From: Gammaproteobacteria bacterium
GTDB taxonomy: Bacteria; Pseudomonadota; Gammaproteobacteria; JAKDMP01
DNA length: 43,865 nt
Direction: 5' to 3'
NCBI GenBank assembly: GCA_027018875.1
Contig: JALUYA010000038.1
Span: forward strand, 1 to 43,865
Position numbers and translations under genes: made by a program
Part shown: positions 39,243 through 43,865 of the stretch, piece by piece
Layout: each line of letters starts with the position of its first letter
Numbering within the stretch: the stretch's first letter is position 1
The notes under the pieces: generated by a model
What the model was told of the DNA's origin: nothing
The model's database searches: none
What the model saw: only the letters and a program-made list of their open reading frames with translations

Positions 39243-41960
39243 ATGCTTGGATCTATCGTTAAACACATCGTCGGCAGCCGTAATCAGCGGTTGATCAAAC
39301 AGATTTCCCGTGTCGTGGCGGAGGTTAATGCGTTTGAGCCGCAAATGCGGGGGTTGGCGGATGAGGCACTCCGGGCTAAGACGGATGAATTTCGAGATCG
39401 GTTAAAACAGGGTACCACGCTGGATGAATTGCTTCCCGAGGCATTTGCCGTGGTTCGTGAGGCTGCGCGGCGACGTCTCGATCTGCGGCATTACGATGTT
39501 CAAATAGTTGGTGGAGTGGTCCTGCACCGCGGCAAGATTGCCGAGATGGCGACCGGAGAAGGCAAGACGCTGGTGGCGACTCTTCCTGCCTATCTCAATG
39601 CCTTGTCTGGAAAGGGGGTGCACATCGTTACGGTCAATGAGTATTTGGCGCATCGCGATGCGGACTGGATGCGTCCCGTGTACGAAGCACTGGGGTTGAC
39701 GGTTGGGTTTACCCTTTCGGGCCAAACCCCCGAGGAAAAACGGGCGGCTTACGCGGCGGATATTACTTATGGTACCAATAATGAATTTGGCTTTGATTAT
39801 CTGCGAGATAACTTGGCCTTCTCCCTTGAGGAACGGGTCCAACGGGGCCTGAATTACGTCATTGTCGATGAGGTTGACTCGGTTCTCATTGATGAGGCCC
39901 GTACCCCGCTGATCATATCCGGTGCGGCAGAGGAAGATATTTCCCTTTATACCAAGGTGGATAAGATTGTGCCTCGTCTCACCCCGCAAAAGGAAGAAGG
40001 CGGCCCGGGTGACTTCTCGGTGGATGAAAAGCAAAAACAAGTCTACCTTACCGAGGATGGGCATCAGAAGATCGAGAAACTGCTGACCCAGGCCGGATTG
40101 CTCAAGCCCGGGGATAGTCTGTACGCCCCGCATAATATGATCCTCATGCACCATATCAATGCGGCTTTACGGGCGCACTACCTCTATAAACGGGAGGTGG
40201 ACTACATTGTTCGCAATGGTGAAGTGATTATCGTCGACGAGTTTACCGGGCGCACGATGGAGGGGCGACGTTGGTCGGAGGGTCTGCATCAGGCAGTCGA
40301 GGCCAAGGAGGGTGTAGGCATTCAGGCGGAAAATCAGACGGTTGCCTCGATTACCTTTCAGAATTATTTTCGTATGTATAACAAACTGGCGGGTATGACC
40401 GGTACGGCGGATACCGAGGCCTACGAGTTTCAGGATATTTATAAGCTCGAAGTTGTGGTTATCCCGACCAACAAGCCGATTGCGCGCAAGGATTTTCCGG
40501 ATCAGGTTTACATGAGCCAGTCCGAAAAATTCGATGCTATCGTGGAAGACATTACCGATTGCCACCGGCGCGGTCAGCCGGTACTCGTCGGAACTACTTC
40601 AATCGAGGTGTCCGAATACTTATCAGGACTGCTGAAGAAACGAAAAATTCCGCACAATGTCCTCAACGCCAAACAGCACGAACGCGAGGCCGAGATCGTT
40701 GCCGAAGCCGGCCGGCCCGGCACAGTGACGATCGCAACCAACATGGCCGGGCGCGGAACCGACATCGTTCTCGGCGGGAATCCAGACAAGGAACTTGAAG
40801 CCGCGGGAGGAGATCAATCCAGCCGTGCAGCAATTCATGCCGAGTGGGAAAAACGGCATGCACAGGTTCTTGCCGCGGGAGGGCTGAGAATCATCGGTAC
40901 CGAGCGACATGAATCGCGACGCATTGACAACCAGTTGAGAGGGCGGTCAAGCCGTCAGGGTGATCCGGGCTCCAGCCGCTTCTACTTGTCCCTGGAAGAT
41001 AATCTCATGCGTATTTTCGCTTCGGATCGAGTCAAATCGATCATGGAGCGGGTTGGGATGCAGAAGGGTGAGGCCATTGAGCATGCCTGGGTTACCAAGG
41101 CGATTGAGAACGCCCAGCGCAAGGTGGAGGCACATAACTACGATATCCGTAAGGAATTGCTTGATTATGATGATGTCTCTAATGATCAGCGCAAGGTTAT
41201 CTACCAAGAACGCTCCGAACTCATGGCAGCCGAAGATGTCTCAATGATGGTCCAGGAAATGCGTGCGGATGCCATTAACAATGTGCTTGATGAGTCTATC
41301 CCTCCCGATAGTATCGAGGATATGTGGGATGTGCCGGCGGCAGAGCAGGCGCTGGAACGGGAATTTGGGATTCGCCTACCGCTGGCCTCCTGGCTGGAGG
41401 ACGGCAAACTGGATGAAACAGGGCTTAGGCAACGAGCTATCGAAGCTTTTACCAAGAACTATGCGGAGAAAGAGGCGGCCGTTGGATCCGAAGTCATGCG
41501 CCAGTTCGAAAAAGCGATGATGCTCCAGGTACTGGATCAGTTGTGGAAAGAACATCTTTTGGCAATGGATCATCTGCGTCAGGGGATTCATCTGCGGGGC
41601 TATGCCCAGCAGGATCCTAAACAGGCGTATAAGCGCGAAGCCTTTGATATGTTTACCGAGATGCTGGAGAAGTACAAGCTTGAGGTGACGGCAATTCTCG
41701 CTCGGGTTCAAGTTGAGGGCAGTGCGGATGTTACGGCGGTGGAAGCTGAACGGCGTGCCGCCGGATCCCAGAACTATCGTTATCAACACGCCGAGGCCAG
41801 CGGGGTGGGCGCGGGCGGGGAGGTGCAAGCCGATGTGCCCAAGACCGAACCCTTTGTTCGTTCCGGGCGCAAGATCGGGCGCAACGAACCCTGTCCTTGT
41901 GGCTCCGGCCTGAAATATAAATATTGCCACGGGCGGTTGAATCAGCGCGCTGCCGGTTGA
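39243..41960 (+). CDS. secA: preprotein translocase ATPase SecA
   Basis: A 905-residue motor of the Sec pathway that pushes proteins through SecYEG. Walker A is [16 protein letters not shown] near residue 103, Walker [21 protein letters not shown], helicase motif [18 protein letters not shown], and the regulatory [12 protein letters not shown]-type motif reads [13 protein letters not shown]. The C-terminal linker ends in the zinc site [14 protein letters not shown], which binds SecB and phospholipid. Length and motifs are complete. The gene is next to mutT as in E. coli, though separated from ftsZ. Confidence 0.98.
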   Translation: MLGSIVKHIVGSRNQRLIKQISRVVAEVNAFEPQMRGLADEALRAKTDEFRDRLKQGTTLDELLPEAFAVVREAARRRLDLRHYDVQIVGGVVLHRGKIAEMATGEGKTLVATLPAYLNALSGKGVHIVTVNEYLAHRDADWMRPVYEALGLTVGFTLSGQTPEEKRAAYAADITYGTNNEFGFDYLRDNLAFSLEERVQRGLNYVIVDEVDSVLIDEARTPLIISGAAEEDISLYTKVDKIVPRLTPQKEEGGPGDFSVDEKQKQVYLTEDGHQKIEKLLTQAGLLKPGDSLYAPHNMILMHHINAALRAHYLYKREVDYIVRNGEVIIVDEFTGRTMEGRRWSEGLHQAVEAKEGVGIQAENQTVASITFQNYFRMYNKLAGMTGTADTEAYEFQDIYKLEVVVIPTNKPIARKDFPDQVYMSQSEKFDAIVEDITDCHRRGQPVLVGTTSIEVSEYLSGLLKKRKIPHNVLNAKQHEREAEIVAEAGRPGTVTIATNMAGRGTDIVLGGNPDKELEAAGGDQSSRAAIHAEWEKRHAQVLAAGGLRIIGTERHESRRIDNQLRGRSSRQGDPGSSRFYLSLEDNLMRIFASDRVKSIMERVGMQKGEAIEHAWVTKAIENAQRKVEAHNYDIRKELLDYDDVSNDQRKVIYQERSELMAAEDVSMMVQEMRADAINNVLDESIPPDSIEDMWDVPAAEQALEREFGIRLPLASWLEDGKLDETGLRQRAIEAFTKNYAEKEAAVGSEVMRQFEKAMMLQVLDQLWKEHLLAMDHLRQGIHLRGYAQQDPKQAYKREAFDMFTEMLEKYKLEVTAILARVQVEGSADVTAVEAERRAAGSQNYRYQHAEASGVGAGGEVQADVPKTEPFVRSGRKIGRNEPCPCGSGLKYKYCHGRLNQRAAG

Positions 41961-41980
41961 ATCGACCGGGTCACGGATAA

Positions 41981-42910
41981 ATGATCTTACCGGTCGCGGC
42001 AGGGGTGTTGACGCGATCCGATGGCCGGGTTCTGGTCTGTGAGCGACCTCAAGGCCAGTCTCATGCGGGTTTTTATGAGTTTCCCGGAGGGAAAATCGAG
42101 CCGGGAGAAACTCCGGAGCAGGCTTTGCACCGGGAGTTGAGCGAGGAGATCGGCGTCGATCCGGTTGATGTCCTGCCGTTGATTCGACTGGAACATTCTT
42201 TTCCGGAATACCGGGTTCAGCTTTATTTTTTTCAGGTGGTAACTTGGCGGGGAATGCCGGTTCCACGTTTAGGCCAAACCTTGATGTGGAAATCCCCGCA
42301 GATCCTGCCGGGGCTGCCCCTGTTTGCGGCCAATCGTTCGGTGGTCAGCGCCTTGCGCTTGCCACGGCGCCTTCTGGTGGTATCCGATCCTGCGATAGTG
42401 AATCAGGAAAGATTCCTGGAGCAGCTGGAAGAGGTATTGAATTCGGGTAGGGCGGATGGGGTGATATTGCGGATTCGAAATACTCATCCCGATCCGGAAT
42501 GGTTGTGTCGGGTCATCAAGTACAGCGCTGGATATCCGGTTATGTGTAACTCTGGAGGTATTGTTTTACCTACCGATGGATTCGCCGGTTTGCATTTACC
42601 GGCCGGAACCCTGAAACAATTTCGGGAGCGGCCGGAATATAAGGGATGGATAGGTGCTTCGGTTCATACGCCTGTCGAGGCCGAAAAAGCACGGGCACTA
42701 GGTCTGGATTATGTGCTTATCGGCAATGTCGGCCCGACTCCAACTCACCCGGGGCGCCATCCGCTGGGCTGGTTTGGCTTTGAGGAGCTTGCCTGGACGG
42801 CGGGTTTGCCCGCCTATGCCATCGGCGGGTTGCATCCTGATGACTACCAGCTGGCCCGGTCTCACTGGGCACAAGGGGTTGCCGGGATGCGTGCCTTTTG
42901 GGGTAATTGA
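41981..42910 (+). CDS. mutT: Nudix hydrolase (MutT) fused to a thiamine-phosphate-synthase-like domain
   Basis: A 309-residue fusion. Residues 1-125 hold the Nudix box GGKIEPGETPEQALHRELSE plus EIGV (pattern GX5EX7REUXEEXGU) for 8-oxo-dGTP clean-up. Residues 130-309 resemble ThiE/TenI: GADGVILRIR-like strands, YPVMCNSGG, GFAGLHLPAG, IGASVHTPVEAEKARALGLD, and VLIGNVGPTPTHPGRHPLGW. The fusion is common in gammaproteobacteria; whether the second half keeps activity is unknown. It lies 20 bp after secA. Confidence 0.93.
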   Translation: MILPVAAGVLTRSDGRVLVCERPQGQSHAGFYEFPGGKIEPGETPEQALHRELSEEIGVDPVDVLPLIRLEHSFPEYRVQLYFFQVVTWRGMPVPRLGQTLMWKSPQILPGLPLFAANRSVVSALRLPRRLLVVSDPAIVNQERFLEQLEEVLNSGRADGVILRIRNTHPDPEWLCRVIKYSAGYPVMCNSGGIVLPTDGFAGLHLPAGTLKQFRERPEYKGWIGASVHTPVEAEKARALGLDYVLIGNVGPTPTHPGRHPLGWFGFEELAWTAGLPAYAIGGLHPDDYQLARSHWAQGVAGMRAFWGN

Positions 42911-42983
42911 TCTACTGGGAAGTATGTTTTGTAGTCGTTCCTGCACTCCTGGGTTTTCAGCACGGGCAGTTCGGGAGTGATAC

Positions 42984-43781
42984 TCAGAAACGGCATAAGT
43001 TTAAGGTAAAAGAGATATTTTTGGCCAAGGTTTCGGCTCGCCTGCCATGCGGGGAGAGCCGGAAAAATCGGATTGTGATTCGATGTCGCCCCGCGCTGAT
43101 CTGAGGGAATATGTCACCGCGATGTGGCAGTGTAATGCGTAGCAGTGTAGGCGGATTATCTGTTGCCGGGATGCAGGTGTATTGCCCGGTGGATACCTGG
43201 ATCTGTTCCGGTATTCCCGATTCGCGCAGGTGGTGCAGAATTAGGCGTAAGGCGCTTTCCATCGGCTCCAACTTGTTCAGCCAGCGGAAAAGATCCTGGC
43301 TACATTCATCTCCAGGCCGATCCGACCAGCAGTGCAGCGCGGGTAGATCGAAAGCGCAGGTGCTGCCGGTAATTCCACTGCGACCGCGAACCAGGTTCAG
43401 AACTGCATTGGATTTCAGTTCCTTCGGAGGATGTTCCATTAGTGCATTGAATTGGGACTTTATCCGCTCAAGAACACTGAGTGTAGAGTCCAGTCGTTGT
43501 TGATCTACGTCCCCGCTGTCGCGCAGCTGAATCAGTAGAAGCTGCTGACGTTCGAGTTCGGTCAATATTTTCCATTTCAGATCACCACGCTCGGTCAGTG
43601 TAATCAGATCTACCAGGTTTGTGAGTGCCATTCGACTGATGGCGGAGACGGAGGTAAACCGCATTTGCGCGTGAATCTCGTTCAGCAGGGGGTCAAGGCG
43701 AAGAAAGGCACGAATCCTTTCATTCAATGGATGTTCAAAGATATGGCTCTTTTGAATTCCGAGTGGGTTAATGTGCCACAT
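42984..43781 (-). CDS. zapD: cell division protein ZapD, start replaced by insertion-sequence DNA
   Basis: A 265-residue frame whose body is ZapD, the FtsZ-ring stabiliser: HIFEHPLNERIRAFLRLDPL (E. coli has LFEHPLNEKMRTWLR), LERIKSQFNALMEHP, DLFRWLNKLEPMESALRLIL. The E. coli neighbours mutT and zapD are in the same order here, zapD on the other strand. Residues 1-11 (MWHINPLGIQK) come from the end of the insertion sequence at the right, and its ATG lies inside the last codons of the transposase. The native start is gone; translation may start from this ATG or another codon, or fail. coaE, normally upstream of zapD, is missing, so the promoter has probably been cut off too. Confidence 0.8.
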   Translation of the reverse strand: MWHINPLGIQKSHIFEHPLNERIRAFLRLDPLLNEIHAQMRFTSVSAISRMALTNLVDLITLTERGDLKWKILTELERQQLLLIQLRDSGDVDQQRLDSTLSVLERIKSQFNALMEHPPKELKSNAVLNLVRGRSGITGSTCAFDLPALHCWSDRPGDECSQDLFRWLNKLEPMESALRLILHHLRESGIPEQIQVSTGQYTCIPATDNPPTLLRITLPHRGDIFPQISAGRHRITIRFFRLSPHGRRAETLAKNISFTLNLCRF

Positions 43782-43865
43782 GCGGGTTGAGTTTCGAGAA
43801 GTCGAGCTTGCCGGCCAGGAGGAAGATCACGGTACGGATCGTGGCGAACTTGGTGTAGCCACGTG
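43768..43865 (-). CDS. transposase, C-terminal fragment
   Basis: The last 32 codons visible before the right edge read GYTKFATIRTVIFLLAGKLD, then FSKLNPHVAH and a stop at 43768. The short hydrophobic helix and NPH-V ending resemble the C-terminal tails of IS transposases, but the family is not certain. The sequence just past the stop, ending AATTCAAAAGAGCC at 43748-43761 (reverse strand), may be the terminal repeat. It reads towards zapD and supplies the DNA that now forms the start of that gene. Confidence 0.5.
   Translation of the reverse strand, partial: RGYTKFATIRTVIFLLAGKLDFSKLNPHVAH

Noticed and set aside
1-43865. CRISPR arrays and rRNA genes
   Set aside because: No regular short repeats with spacers and no rRNA-like sequence were seen; the only close repeats are the hsdM tails, the in-gene 186-bp units and the palindromic element in hsdM.

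Overview
The window looks like a GC-rich gammaproteobacterial chromosome segment of about 44 kb. The evidence is the conserved blocks plsY-birA-coaX-SPOR protein-tRNA-Thr and lpxC-dciA-M23 peptidase-secA-mutT-zapD, plus cca, degQ and the split B12-dependent ribonucleotide reductase nrdJa/nrdJb. A secreted sedolisin (S53, an acid-active peptidase family) hints at an acid-tolerant lifestyle, but I cannot name the genus. Both edges are transposase fragments (IS5-type at the left, another family at the right), so the segment is bounded by insertion sequences.

Layout. 1-3466: accessory island read right to left: an excisionase-like regulator, a solitary hsdM, a DUF4258/YgiT pair, a duplicated hsdM tail, a HEPN/MNT pair, then the IS5 end. 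3561-3728: a possible small gene. 3910-8006: a YtrA-type GntR regulator with an ABC exporter, a DUF4097 protein and a BON lipoprotein in one operon. A neighbouring secreted tandem-repeat protein carries a matching operator over a strong promoter. 8304-11871: malate dehydrogenase and a FadE-type acyl-CoA dehydrogenase. 11964-20661: an envelope/signalling cluster with a GGDEF protein, a DUF4136 lipoprotein, GspA and GspB, a protein with two TonB C-terminal domains, an M14-like protein that has lost its zinc ligands, and a degenerate REC-REC-GGDEF protein. 20685-22793: a YadGH-like exporter with a DUF1761 protein. 22896-25286: sedolisin. 25752-28010: NDUFA9-like dehydrogenase and cca. 28022-29979: degQ and hsp20, each behind a recognisable stress promoter (sigma-E-like and sigma-32-like). 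30319-33235: nrdJa/nrdJb. 33624-36653: plsY-birA-coaX-SPOR-tRNA-Thr. 36883-43781: lpxC, dciA, M23 peptidase, secA, mutT-thiE, zapD.

The most informative features are junctions and degenerate proteins. A 30-bp exact repeat of the hsdM 3' end brackets a toxin-antitoxin-like pair, as if the pair had been inserted as a cassette. A TGTTA(N)TAACA operator type appears in front of both the GntR operon and the divergent tandem-repeat protein gene, which suggests one envelope-response regulon. The zapD start is fused to the end of an insertion sequence. The tRNA-Thr/lpxC junction joins two blocks that are normally apart.
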